Shown: positions 31,229-41,219 of the stretch, in pieces | Layout: every line of letters starts with the position of its first letter | How positions within the stretch are numbered: the first letter of the stretch is position 1 | Source of the DNA: Gavia stellata | Lineage: Eukaryota; Chordata; Aves; Gaviiformes; Gaviidae | Assembly: GCF_030936135.1 (NCBI RefSeq) | Contig: NC_082618.1 | Coordinates: 7,165,034 to 7,229,033, forward strand | Length of the DNA: 64,000 nucleotides | Direction: 5' to 3' | Notes under the pieces: generated by a model | Told to the model about the DNA's origin: nothing | What the model saw: only the letters and a program-made list of their open reading frames with translations | The model's database searches: none | Program-made: the position numbers and the translations under genes

Positions 31229-31559
31229 GCGCAGCCTGCACCCTGTCCTGCCACCGCCACGCTCAGGGACCCGGCGTGGGCGCTGGCACCGGCCCCCCGA
31301 GGGTAAGCACCGCCGGGGCCTCCCGGTACCGGCACCGGAGTTGATGGGAACCACCCCGTATCTCGACGACACCGATACCCGGAAGGACCGGCCCGGCTGC
31401 CCGCGGGGAGCGCCTCTCTGCAAGGCCAGGCCGTGCTGCACGCTCTGCCTCCGGTGGCACCGGGGGTCCCGCCCCGTCCCCTCCCGCCGGGGCCGCCCCG
31501 TCCCGCCCCCGGTCCCGTTTCCCGCGCGGCGGCCTCCCGCCGCCAGGGGGCGTGCCGGC

Positions 31560-31683
31560 GCCTCAGCCCGGAGTGGCACCGCCCCGCTCGCCGCGCCGTC
31601 CAATGAGCACAAGGTCTTTCGGCTGGAAGGGGGGGGGGGTGAGCCGGAAGCGGCGCTTTCGGCTTCCGGTGGCGGAGGGCGCC
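31560..31683 (+). promoter_or_regulatory. OVCA2: OVCA2 promoter/5' UTR, with CCAAT box
   Basis: CpG-rich DNA directly before OVCA2 with a CCAAT box at 31600-31604 (GTCCAATGAG), about 80 bases before the ATG, and a second GC-rich stretch with a repeated GGCTTCCGG/GGCGGAGG-type (ETS-like CCGGAAGC) pattern near 31640-31670. No TATA box. Confidence 0.45.
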
Positions 31684-32370
31684 ATGTCGGAGGGGCGGCC
31701 GCTGCGGCTGCTGGGGCTGCACGGCTACCGGCAGAGCGAGCGCCGCTTCCGTCAGCGCACCGGTGCGCTGCGCAAGGCCCTGCGTGGCCGCGCAGAGCTG
31801 GTAGCCGTCAGCGCGCCGCACCCCGTGCCCGGCGGCGGTGAGGACGACGACGGGGACGACCCTCCCCGCGGCTGGTGGTTCTCCGGGCCCGGCACATTTG
31901 AGGCGGGGGAGGTGGCGGCAGCGCCGGCGGGGCTGGAGGAGTCGCTGTCGGCCGTGGCAGCGGCACTGGCAGAGCACGGGCCCTTTGACGGGCTGCTGGG
32001 CTTCAGCCAGGGCGCAGCGCTGGCCGCCATGGTGTGCGCCCTGCGGGCCCGCGGCGACTCCCGCTTCCCCGTGGCCTTCGCCATCCTGGTGGCTGGTTTC
32101 GCCAGCCGCGCCCCAGCACACGGTCACTTCTACCGAGAGCCCATCGCCCTGCCCACACTGCACGTCGTGGGCGATGCTGACGCCGTCATCGCCGCCCCTC
32201 TCAGCAGGGAGCTGGCCCAGCACTTCGTGGAGCCTGTTGTCCTCACCCACCCCGGCGGGCACTTCGTCCCTGCGGCTGCACCACAGAAGAAGGCCTACCT
32301 AGACTTCTTGGACCGCTTCCGCCCCAGACAGGGACAGGCTGAACCCCCAGGGGCTGGGACTGTTTGGTAA
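31684..32370 (+). CDS. OVCA2: OVCA2, serine hydrolase of the FSH family
   Basis: A single open frame of 228 residues (human OVCA2 is 227). OVCA2 belongs to the FSH1-type alpha/beta hydrolases, esterases related to yeast Fsh1. The start region (LRLLGLHGYRQSERRFRQRT) and the signature PRGWWFS (61-67) match the family. The nucleophile elbow GFSQGAA places Ser108, GDADAVI places the acid (Asp166, or Asp164), and GGHFVP places His193, so the triad is complete and activity is expected. A linker of Asp/Glu/Gly (52-59) replaces the longer mammalian insert. The whole protein is in one exon here. It lies 455 bp downstream of the DPH1 stop, same strand, as in mammals. Start context gccATGT. Confidence 0.95.
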   Translation: MSEGRPLRLLGLHGYRQSERRFRQRTGALRKALRGRAELVAVSAPHPVPGGGEDDDGDDPPRGWWFSGPGTFEAGEVAAAPAGLEESLSAVAAALAEHGPFDGLLGFSQGAALAAMVCALRARGDSRFPVAFAILVAGFASRAPAHGHFYREPIALPTLHVVGDADAVIAAPLSRELAQHFVEPVVLTHPGGHFVPAAAPQKKAYLDFLDRFRPRQGQAEPPGAGTVW

Positions 32371-32380
32371 CAGTCTCTGT

Positions 32381-32386
32381 AATAAA
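32381..32386 (+). terminator. OVCA2: Poly(A) signal AATAAA after OVCA2
   Basis: AATAAA 10 bases after the OVCA2 stop. No AATAAA or ATTAAA was seen between the DPH1 stop and this site, so DPH1 transcripts may also end here. A later ATTAAA near 32846 could give a longer 3' UTR. Confidence 0.65.
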
Positions 32387-35300
32387 TGGGGCTCCAGCGA
32401 GCCACGTGCAGCCTGCCATCTTGGTGAAAAATCACTGTGTTTCCATGCCCTCCAGAGAGGCCAAAGAGTCCTCATCAGCTCACTGTACTGCTCTGCACTG
32501 TTAAGGCCAGCCTAAATGGTTCTTTGTTATCTCCCATTTTTTTGCAACTTCGTTGTACACATGACTGTGTGGGTGTGATGGTGAGGGGTTTGAGGACAGG
32601 AGGGTGATACTGCTCTGTATGTGTGAGGTGCTTTCAGAGGCTTGAATAGCTGTTCAAAATTGGGGTCCCTCAGCTCAGCCACAGGAATTGTCTGCAGAAC
32701 ACACAGCTCCGGCAGCTGTTAGACCCCAAAGATCGGTGGTTTTAATATTCGTGGTGAAAGCTATTAAACCAAAGTTCCAGCAGGTCTGGGTCTAGAAAAT
32801 CCTGTTGTCTCTCTGGTAGTGCCAGGGCTGGTGTTCGTTTCAGAAATTAAATGTCTGTTCGTTCAGCGTGTCTGTGTTGGGAGACTTTTGTATTTTCCTC
32901 TGTACACAGTGCCTTCATGAACAAGAAGAGCTTGTCTCTATATTTTTGGCTCTGATGTTTTCCAGAAGCACACAGGAATCTTTATTGTTGTTACAATTGC
33001 AGGCATCCTACTTGACTGCTGCTGGGGCAGGCCGGGCTCTCCATTCTGCAGCCCAGAGGTATCGTGCCCCAGGCTGTGCTTACAGGGCTTCTCTCAAACC
33101 ATGGCCTTCCTTGGGGGTACAGTGCGATACAGTTGGTAAATGAGAGGAATTGGATGAAACTTCTTAAATTTGCCCCCTGCTTGCGCAGAGCCAGGAGCTG
33201 GGGAGCAGCCGGGCAGCGCAGCGTCGGCGCTGCGAGGGGCGGAGGATGCTGTGGTGCGGGAGCGGGCCCGGGGACAGAAGCTAGCAGTTCTCATGCCTCT
33301 GAGTTTTTTGCCCTCTGGTTTGTTGCCAGTTACATGGCAGCATGACGGAGGCGGTGGTAGGAGGATGTGGCTGGTTTCCCTGCAGCCCAGCCCCGGGCTG
33401 GTGTTGTACCGGGGTCTGGCGGGGCTCCGGCAGTGCCTGCCTGCTTTGCGACCTCGCAGAGTGGCACCGGGTGAGCTGTGTCGCATCAGTGCTTACCACT
33501 CGGGTGATGCGAAGGCATGGGGTGTCTGTTACCCCTCGGTCACCGCATCGGGGACACCAGAGGCCGTTTTTGGGGGGGAGGGATGCAGCTTGAGGCTGTG
33601 CGCCTGGCTGCAGCAGCAGCTCTGGGGAGCGAGGCCGAAGGCAGTGGCCAGCCATGACAAAGCACCAGGGCCTTTGTCTCTGCTGCTCCCCCCACCTGAG
33701 CCCTCGGCCGCTGGGGAAGGATGGCAGCAGACAGCGCTTCGCCAGCCTGCAGTTCGTTAGCTGTTTAATTACCGCAGAGCTACAGCTTGCCGTGGCGCTC
33801 TCCCGGTACGGCATCTCACCCCCCACCCAAGCGGCTCCGTAGGACAGCTCGGAGGAGGCACTGCAGCCATGTCCGCTCACCACGGCCGCTGCGGAGCGGT
33901 GCTGCCCAGCCGCCAGCCTGCACTGCGGTCCCACAGCCGCCGCCGAGCATCTCCCCGCTGCTGGGGGAGGCACCGCCACAGCTCGCTGGTGTTGTGAAGG
34001 GGAACGGAGCCCAGGCGTTGTGGTGAGTGAGCAGAATGGTCCCGGCTCTGCAGGAAGCTCCGTTGCACGGGTTGTGGAGGGGTGTTGAGGGATGGGTGAC
34101 CTGAGCTGGGGTGCTACATACCTGCCTCCTCTTCCCAGATTCTGTAAAAAGATGGCTCCTGCCAGGTGGCTCCTGCACCAGTTTAAACAAATTAATAAAA
34201 ACAAATAAACGTGATCCTCATCCGCAGGAGGTGCCTATGTGAGCAGCGGAGTAAAGTCACGCTCGGCCCCTGATGCGATGGGAGGAGGGAAGTGGCTCCT
34301 GTGGCTGTCACCGCGCGTCCCTGCCAGATGGAGGGGTTTGCCCCCGGAATCCTGCCCTCCGTCTCCTTTTCCACCGGCGAGACACCTTCGTACTGGCCCC
34401 TGCCTGCCTCTCGCAGATCCAGGTCTGTTCCCGTGCTGCTGTTGTTGGGGCGCAGCCACCCTCGGCTGCCCGTGAAGGCGAGTCTGGAGACAAGACTGAC
34501 CAAGGTCCTCCCCTGCCCCACTCAGCTCGGTGGCTGGGGGCTTTCCTCTTCCCCCACCCTGCACAGCCCGGGGGAGTTGGGATTTCCCCCAAACAGTGCA
34601 TGGGGGTTGCTGTCCCTGAGCAAGGGATGCTGCTGGGAGGGTGACGGAGCGAGCCCGGGCTCTGGAAGGTAGCTGTGACACTGGCCTGGGGCACGGGTGG
34701 CCCTGGGGATGGCCACCGGGGTTACCCAGCGGCACCGGGAGCCTGGGTGTTTTGACAGGGGTGGGCTTTGCTCCTCTGCTCCCCAGATGGGGCCCTTTCC
34801 GTCCCCCAGCGCAGCCATCAGAGCCACCTGTGTGGCCACAGTGACGGCCCCAGGGATGAGCAGGGCCCTGCCCAGGGCTGTGCTTGCCAGCAGGCTGCCG
34901 TGGGCACGGGGTCTGGGCTCCGCAGGGCACTGCTTCGCTCTCCCCCCCTCCCCAGGTGAGCAGAGCCCCCAGCCCTCTCCCAGTGTCCCGGGGAGGGCAG
35001 GAGAAGACGACCAGCACGAGCGGAGATGCTGCCAGCGCTGCTGCCTCCCTGCAAACACCCACCGCCTCCTCCCCAGCTCCCCGCGTCCCTTCCCCCCGTG
35101 CCGCCGCTGACTCAGGCCCTCCACTGCTGCCCACCATGCCAGCCGCCCGCGCAGGGCTCGCCGGGCAGGGGCTCCCGTGGGCAGCTCTGGGAAAAGCAAC
35201 ATCCCGCCGAGCCTGGCATCAGGTGCGGATCTTGCCGGGGTTTGAGCCTTACTCATCTCACGCTCTTCCTCCCCTGTCCCCACGAGCGGGGCCTGACGCA

Positions 35301-37926
35301 GGCGGCTGGGGAGGGGGCGCTCCGGGAAGGTGACGTGTTTCGCAGATGGTTATACAACGCAGCTCCCCCCAAGCCTGCCTGGCTCCTGCCTGCGGGGAGG
35401 CAGCAGCATGGGCAGGGGAGAGCCGGGGGCCATCCCCGAGCCCCGCAGCCGGAGCGGGACCAAGCCGTTGAGAACAGCTGCCCCCCCTTCCTCTTCATCC
35501 GCAGAAGCTTCCAGTTGTGGCTGAGTCACTCCCGCTGTAGCTTCTTCTCTCCTTGTTTTGGATGGAAGTTTTCCATGGAAACCCACGCTGGGCCGGGCCG
35601 CGGGCTGGGATAAACACGGCTGAATCACAAAAGGCAGTTTCGCCAAGAGCTGTCAGATGGCAACAACAGCGCGTGCGGCCTGCGGGCAGCCAGGGGCGGC
35701 TGGCAACTGCCCTGCCTTTTGGGGGGCAGCAGCAGCACCTCTCCCCGTGCCCCCCACCAGCCTCGCCAGCTCAGCCCCCCTGGCCCACCTCAAATTCCCA
35801 GGGTGCCAGCATGTCACGGGTGCCCCTTGGCAAAGCCGGGAGGGGGTCATAGGCTTCAACCCAAAGCTGGGTTTTGGGGCCATGTGCTCTCCCAGGGATG
35901 CACAGAGAAATCCTGGCTGGGGGAGAGCTCCTCGGGGACCCTCGCTGCAGCCCAGTCCTCAGCTGTGGGGCTCTGTATGGTCACGGCTGCTGGAAGTCCC
36001 CAGGGAAGAGCCTTCCCACCCTCCTGGCCGTGCGTGGGGACGCTCACCAAAGTGGCGTGAGCTGCTGGGAGCAAGGCCGAGGTAAGGCAGTGTTTGTGCC
36101 GTGCCTGTGCCCCGCTGAGCACCATCCCGCTGTAGAAATTGCAAGCAACAGCTCGGCCGTGGCAGGCGTCGCGTTCCTCCCCGGCACCGCCACGTTCCTC
36201 CCTGACACCACCATCATCTCCATGCTGAGGAGGAGCACGGGAGCTGGACGGCCTCTGTCCCCCGGCACTGATGGCTGGCCCCAGGCCCGGCAGCTTGGAA
36301 GTGCTGTCAGAAGCTGAGTCCCGGTGTCAGAAATCCAGGGTATTTTTAAGGACTCTGGAAGAAAAACTAATTCCAGGGTGTCAGCGGCAGAGACTTGGCC
36401 TTCAAAACAACAACAGCCGGAGCCTTCCCGGGGCCAGAGCATGGAGTCCGAGTCAGCATGGTGAAACCCGCGGGATGTGTCCCCTCACCCGGGGATGCCC
36501 TGGAGGGGATCCAGATGCTGCTGTGGCCTGGACCTTGCTCCCATGCTGTTGCTGCTGCCCACCCTGGGCACGAGCAAGGAGGATTTTCCAGGGGATGGAG
36601 GGTGGGTTTTGTGGCCAGCGGCACCTTGGCAGCACAGCTGCAGTGCAGTGTGCCGAACGTAGCTGCGGCTTTACCTGCGCGCTGGCGGGACTGCCCAAAA
36701 ATCCCCTTCCTGGAGGCGTGTGGCGCATGGCCCGTCGCCAGCGGCAGCGATGGGGAAAAGCGGGAGCGGGCAGCAAAGGGCACCGGCAGGAGACGGGGCA
36801 GCACGCGATGGAGACCTGGTGCCTGCGATATCCCCCTGCCCACAGCTGCTCTGCAGCACCGCGGCCCCGCTGGCCCCTGGGGACCTGGCAGTGGCCGTGC
36901 CTGTGCGGGCCCCCAGTGGGTGGGTGCTCCTAAGGGGGCTGCTCTGACCTGGAGAGGGGGAGCGTGGGCAGAGGGCCCGGCCTGACACAGCCCCTACCCG
37001 GGTTCGGGTGGTACCCAGTGGGGGCCGGGGCTACAGCCCCCCCTGAGGCTGCAGGTCCTTTTTCAGGGGCTGCGTCCCTGTCCCGCTGCTGCCACCCTCA
37101 CCCTGCCCAAGCCTGTCCCCCCTCATCCCCATGGGATTAGGCACCCCCACCCCCCCGGGGTCTCCGCGGTCACTGCACCCCTTCCAGCCCCCCCCGTCTC
37201 CGGGGCTTTGGGTCCCCGGTGCCCCCTGCGAGGGGCCCTGCCCGGCCGGCACCGGTCGCCGCCGGCTGCCGAGGGCCCGGTGCCCGGTGTCGGGGCAGGC
37301 CGGGCCGCTCTGACTTCGCCGCTCAGGAATCTCCTGGCCGCGCCGGGCGGGTTGTGCAACCTGCGACCGCCCCCGGCCGCCGCCCGCCCCGTCCCGTCCC
37401 GTCCCGTCCCGTCGGGCCGCGCTCAGTCCCCGCCACGCCAGCCCCGCCGCCGGGCACCGCTCCGCTCCCGAGAACGGGCCGCTGCCCCCCCCCGGGCCCC
37501 GCCGCCCCACCGCGCACACCGGCGGCGGGGCGGGGACGGGGACGGGGGGGGACGGGACCGCGGCTGCCGACGCGCTGCGGGAGCCTCTTCCAGATGCGGC
37601 GGGACGAGCCCGGCGGGGGCAGCCCCCGAGCGGCCCCGGGGCCCCGCCGGGAGGGCAGGTGAGGGGCTGCGGGGCGGGGGGCAGGATGGGGGGGTCAAGG
37701 GGCAGGGTCCCCGCCGTTCCCGCTGCCCCAGGAGGAGCCGCTCGGCGCCCGCCCCCCCGAACAGTAAGAGTTGATGTGCGGCGAGCTGCACCCTGCATGT
37801 GAGCTCCTACTGCCCCGGGAGGCGGGCCGCCCCCGACGGGACCCCCGCCCGCCCCCTCCTCCGCCGCCTCCGGTACCCCCGCGGGGTGGGTGGGGGCCGG
37901 TGCTGCCCGCGGTGCGAGTGCGCCGG
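32387..37926. other. Intergenic region between OVCA2 and miR-132; no gene recognised
   Basis: No conserved protein or RNA was recognised. It contains a TTTATT (AATAAA on the minus strand) at 32981-32986, two plus-strand AATAAA motifs at 34194-34199 and 34204-34209, and a CpG island at about 37190-37790. On the minus strand this is the downstream part of the miR-212/132 primary transcript, whose end is unknown. Confidence 0.6.
37190..37790. promoter_or_regulatory. CpG island near miR-132
   Basis: Dense CpG, GC-box rich, with a (CCCGT)n run at about 37385-37415. It lies immediately downstream of miR-132 on the minus strand. It may be a second promoter or simply part of the GC-rich domain; no TATA box seen. 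Confidence 0.4.
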
Positions 37927-38000
37927 GCCCGGCGACCATGGCTGTAGACTGTTACCCCCCCAGCGGCACAGTAACAATCTAAAGCCACGGTCGCCCGGGC
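37927..38000 (-). ncRNA. MIR132: miR-132 precursor hairpin
   Basis: On the minus strand a hairpin has the miR-132-3p sequence on its 3' arm (plus positions 37933-37954; mature RNA begins UAACAGUCUACAGCCAUGG) and miR-132-5p on the 5' arm (37970-37991; begins ACCGUGGCUUUAGAUUG). The stem continues into GCCCGG/CCGGGC at the base; the loop is G-rich. The 3p arm equals the mammalian one from memory; the 5p arm has an A where human has C. miR-132 is activity-induced in neurons and represses targets such as p250GAP and MeCP2 in mammals. miR-212 lies 0.57 kb upstream on the same strand, as in mammals. Confidence 0.97.
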
Positions 38001-38385
38001 GGCGTCGGGGGGGGGGGGGTACGGGGGGGGGGCAGCCGGTGCCTTGGCGACGGCGAGGAGGCGGCCCCGCCACCGCAGCGAGCGCGCCCGACCCCCAGCC
38101 GCGGCGCGGGGCGGGGGGGGGGGGGGCTACCGATGCTGGGGGGGGGGTGTGTCGGTGTCATCCTCCCCCCGCTTCCCGCCCCCCGCCCTCCCACGCGTGT
38201 CCGCCCCACCGGGGGGGACCCCCTACCTGGGCTGCCGCGGGAAGGGGGGGGGGGCGTCCGCCGTGGGGGGCTCAGTGTCTGCGGGGGGGGGAAAGAGAGA
38301 GTGGGGTCAGGCGGACACCGGGACACCCCCCCCCCGCCACGCCACGCCCCCCCCCCCCCCCGGGCGGGGAGCGCTCCCCGACGGC

Positions 38386-38405
38386 TCAGCACCACGGACA
38401 GCTCC
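38386..38405. promoter_or_regulatory. RE1/NRSE site (REST binding) between miR-132 and miR-212
   Basis: TCAGCACCACGGACAGCTCC matches both halves of the 21-bp REST consensus (CAGCACC and GGACAG with two-base spacing); including the preceding base, 19 of 21 positions agree. REST silences neuronal genes outside neurons and is known to repress miR-132 in mammals. Its place between the two hairpins makes it the obvious silencer of the cluster. Confidence 0.85.
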
Positions 38406-38436
38406 CGCGCCCCCCCCCTCCCCGGCGCTGCGGCGG

Positions 38437-38492
38437 GGCCGGGGCCGGTGGCGGGGCCGGTGGCGGGGCCGGTGCCGGTGCCGGCGGTGGGT
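38437..38492. repeat. Short GC-rich tandem repeat next to miR-212
   Basis: Imperfect tandem units of GGGGCCGGTGGC and GGTGCC. It lies just downstream of miR-212 on the minus strand. Confidence 0.75.
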
Positions 38493-38496
38493 CATG

Positions 38497-38575
38497 CTTC
38501 AGTAGCCATGACTGTAGACTGTTACTGTCCTGTCCCTACGCAGCAGTAAGCAGTCTAGAGCCAAGGTGCCGACGC
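38497..38575 (-). ncRNA. MIR212: miR-212 precursor hairpin
   Basis: On the minus strand the 3' arm carries miR-212-3p (plus positions 38504-38524; begins UAACAGUCUACAGUCAUGG) and the 5' arm miR-212-5p (38545-38567; begins ACCUUGGCUCUAGACUGC). The 5p arm matches the mammalian one from memory; the 3p arm keeps the AACAGUC seed but differs from human (CUCCAGUCACGG) in the body, so here it is closer to miR-132. It comes first in the transcript, with miR-132 after it. Production should be controlled by the CRE promoter at 39.3-39.45 kb and the RE1 at 38386. Confidence 0.96.
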
Positions 38576-39190
38576 GCTGACTCGGGCTCTCCTCGACGGG
38601 GTCTCCGCGCTCCTCCGACGCCCCGGGGGGGCAGCAGCGGGGTGAAGGCGATCGACCCCCGCTGGCAGCACGCGGGCGGCGGGCACCGGGGTGCGGGGGA
38701 ACCCGAGGGGGGGTGGTGGTTGGGGGGGATGCTGGGCACGGCGGCACCGCGGGATGGGGCTGGGGGGGTCCCGTCGGGGATGGGTCCGGAGAGGCTCGGA
38801 GCGGGGGACAGCGGGCGCCGGTGACACCCGCAGCGGGGCGGGGGGGGGGGGGGGGGGGCATGGATGCGCTTCCTCGCCTCTCCCCGCCCCCCCCAACCCC
38901 CGCAAGGTGCGGGCGGTCGGGCCCCGCCGTGCGCCCCCCCCGGGGCGGCTCCGCGCACAGCGCCCGCCCCCCGCGCACCGCCCCCGCCGGCGCCGCGTCC
39001 CGGCCCCGCACGTGGGGCTGCGCCAGGCGGCACCGCGCCGCCCCCGCCCGCCGCAGAGCCCCCCCCCCCCCACCGCTCCGGTCCCCCGGTTCGTCCGCAC
39101 TCCCCCCCCGGGGCGGGCAGGTGCAGCGCCCGGTGCCGCGGGGCTCCGCTGCCCCCTCCCGCCCCCGCCCCGGGCTCCCTCCCCGCTTAC

Positions 39191-39295
39191 CTGGGGGCCA
39201 GCCCTGCCGGTGCCTTACCTCCTGCGGGCCCCGGCGCCTCCCTGCCCGGTCCCGGGGCCCCGCGGCTCCCGGCGGGGGACGGCGCCGGTGGCGGT
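39191..39295 (-). ncRNA. Candidate first exon of the miR-212/132 primary transcript
   Basis: Start site placed about 30 bases after the minus-strand TATA box (39328-39322). Two consensus donors follow on the minus strand: GGAG|GTAAGG (exon end 39219) and CCAG|GTAAGC (exon end 39191). In mammals both miRNAs lie in an intron of a non-coding host RNA; this arrangement would place them downstream of either donor. Exact ends are inferred. Confidence 0.45.
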
Positions 39296-39321
39296 GCTGC
39301 GCTGTCCGCAGCGCGCGGGGC

Positions 39322-39328
39322 TTTTATA
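39322..39328 (-). promoter_or_regulatory. TATA box of the miR-212/132 promoter
   Basis: TATAAAA on the minus strand, followed by GC-rich sequence and then two good splice donors. A second minus-strand TATAAATA lies at 39441-39448, upstream of the CREs, and might serve a longer transcript. Confidence 0.7.
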
Positions 39329-39389
39329 GGATCGGGCTCGTAGTAACGGGGATCTCGGCTCATTCATAGAAAAGCATCAACCTACACAA

Positions 39390-39408
39390 TGACGTGAGCG
39401 CTACGTCA
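39390..39408. promoter_or_regulatory. Pair of CRE sites (CREB) in inverted orientation
   Basis: TGACGT at 39390-39395 and ACGTCA at 39403-39408 face each other (TGACGTGAGCGCTACGTCA), 60-85 bases upstream of the TATA box. miR-132/212 is the best-known CREB-induced miRNA cluster in mammals, so these sites very likely give activity-dependent transcription. Confidence 0.8.
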
Positions 39409-39459
39409 GCGAGGAAATTTAGGGAACGGGAAGACGCTACTATTTATATCGGCGCGGGG

Positions 39460-41215
39460 GGAGGACAGCGGCCCAGAGTCGGGCAGGGGGTCCGGGCTGC
39501 ACCGGGACCCCGGCCCCCCCCGGCCCCCCCCGGTCCCCCTCATCCCCGGCTCCTCGAGGTGCGCAGAGGAGCAGCACCCAGCACCCAGAGTCCCTCCTCC
39601 CCCCCCGGGGCCCTGCACCCACCGAGGCACGAGCAGAGGGGCCCTGTGACCCCCAGGGCTGCGGCGTGGGGCACCCCCCGCCCCAGCACCGAGGTGTCCG
39701 GCCGGGGCACCCACAGGGGCTGGGGGCACCCATCTCCCCCCACCCAACCACCCCACTGGGCCCAGTGCGTGGCATCGCAGCGTCACCGTGGGGCTGGCGA
39801 TGTGGGGCTGCCTAAGCCCCCCCATCACAGGCAGGGGTTGCACAGGGCCCCGGGGGTGCCCACACATGGGTACCAGCCTGGGGGTGCCCCCTGCCCACCT
39901 GCACCTCCCACCCACGGCCATATCCTGGGCAGCACCTCCCGCCTGCCCCCAGTAAGACCCCCCACCCCTCCGGTGCCGCGAGCACCCATGGGTGCAGCCT
40001 AGTGCCCTGCAGGAGCATGGGACAGCACGAAGTGGTGGTGGGGAGTGAGTTTAGAGTACGGGGGGGGGGCACCCCATTGCAGGACCGTGCTGCCCTGACC
40101 CCTCCGGCCTCACAGCGGGGCCTGGCTCCCGCTCCCGCCTTGGCCGGGTCCCCCAAAAGCCATCGGTGCCCCAGAGCCGGACAGGTTGTGGCTTTGGGGC
40201 TGAATTAATTTTGGCCCCCTTGCCCCCCCATCCCAAGTGCCAGCCCCCCCCCCCTCGAGATGGGGCCTAGTGCCGTGTCCAGGGGGGTGATGTTGGGGGG
40301 GGGATATCCTTTTCCCCCTGTTGTGCATCCATCCATTCCCCCTCCACCCCGTTCCTGCTGGAGCCTTCTGACCTCACTCTGCTCTGGCGAAGCATCATAC
40401 CCGTTGCCACAGCAACAGCGGCGTTGTCATTGACAGCAGCATCCGCGCCCGCCAGCATCCGCCGCTGCGCAAGGCCGCACGCTGCTATGGGGGCCCCAGG
40501 CCACAAACATCCCCCCCCCCCCCGAACCCCCTATTCCTCACTTACACCCCCAAATATCTGCAGAGGGGTTCAGGGAACGAGCCCCCCCCATCAGCCCCCC
40601 CTTCATCAACTGCCCGCCTTAGGGTGCTGCCACCCCCCTATCCTCCCCCCCCCCCAACTTCTTAACCCCCCCACACGGGGGATATGGGGGTGTCCCCCCC
40701 CTCCCTTTTTTTTCCCACGCAGGACCGGCGCCCGCCCCGTCGGGGCTCTCCGGTTCGGGAACGGGCTGGCGGGGGGGGGGGGGGCTGCCGCAGCGCTCCC
40801 CGCCGCAACCGTGACTCAGCCCCGGGATTAGTCAGCAACCGGGGCCGGCCCACCCGCAACCGGCTGCGCAGCTCCGCCGCCCCCTCGGGGGTCGCTCCCC
40901 CCCATCCCACCCCGCCCCGGTCCCCCGCGCGTCGGGGGACCGGGGCGGGGTGGGATGGGGGGGAGCGACCCCCGAGGGGGCGGTGTGGGGGGGTGAAGGG
41001 GGGGGGGGGGGGTGTCGCATCCCGGAGCGTGGCCCGTTGCTGCCATCTCGTGGGCTTTCCACTAGTGGCTGCAGCCGTGTCCCCGTCGCGGGGGGGGGAC
41101 ACACGTGTAGCGGGGGCCCACTGTTGTGGGTGGCGAGAGGGGAGGTCACCCGTGGGGTTTGCAAAGGTGCTGGGGTGGGTGGGAAGGCGCTTGGTCGATG
41201 AGGAGGATGGAAGGA
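39460..41215. other. Intergenic GC-rich region upstream of the miR-212/132 promoter
   Basis: No gene recognised. Several C or G homopolymers longer than 8 (for example 40511-40523, 40649-40658, 40770-40784, 40999-41012) and a perfect 51-bp inverted repeat (listed separately). Confidence 0.6.
40877..40983. repeat. Perfect inverted repeat, 51-bp arms, 5-base loop
   Basis: Arms 40877-40927 and 40933-40983 are exact reverse complements around CGCGT. Arms begin CCGCCCCCTCGGGGGTCGC and are over 80 percent G+C. No mismatches in 51 pairs. It could be a recent fold-back duplication, or an assembly artefact of a hairpin read. It does not resemble a known miRNA. Confidence 0.92.
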
Positions 41216-41219
41216 GTTG

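Noticed and set aside
37799-38824. Open frame of 341 codons on the plus strand covering both miRNAs
   Set aside because: Antisense to two clear miRNA hairpins, rich in homopolymers, with no protein similarity.
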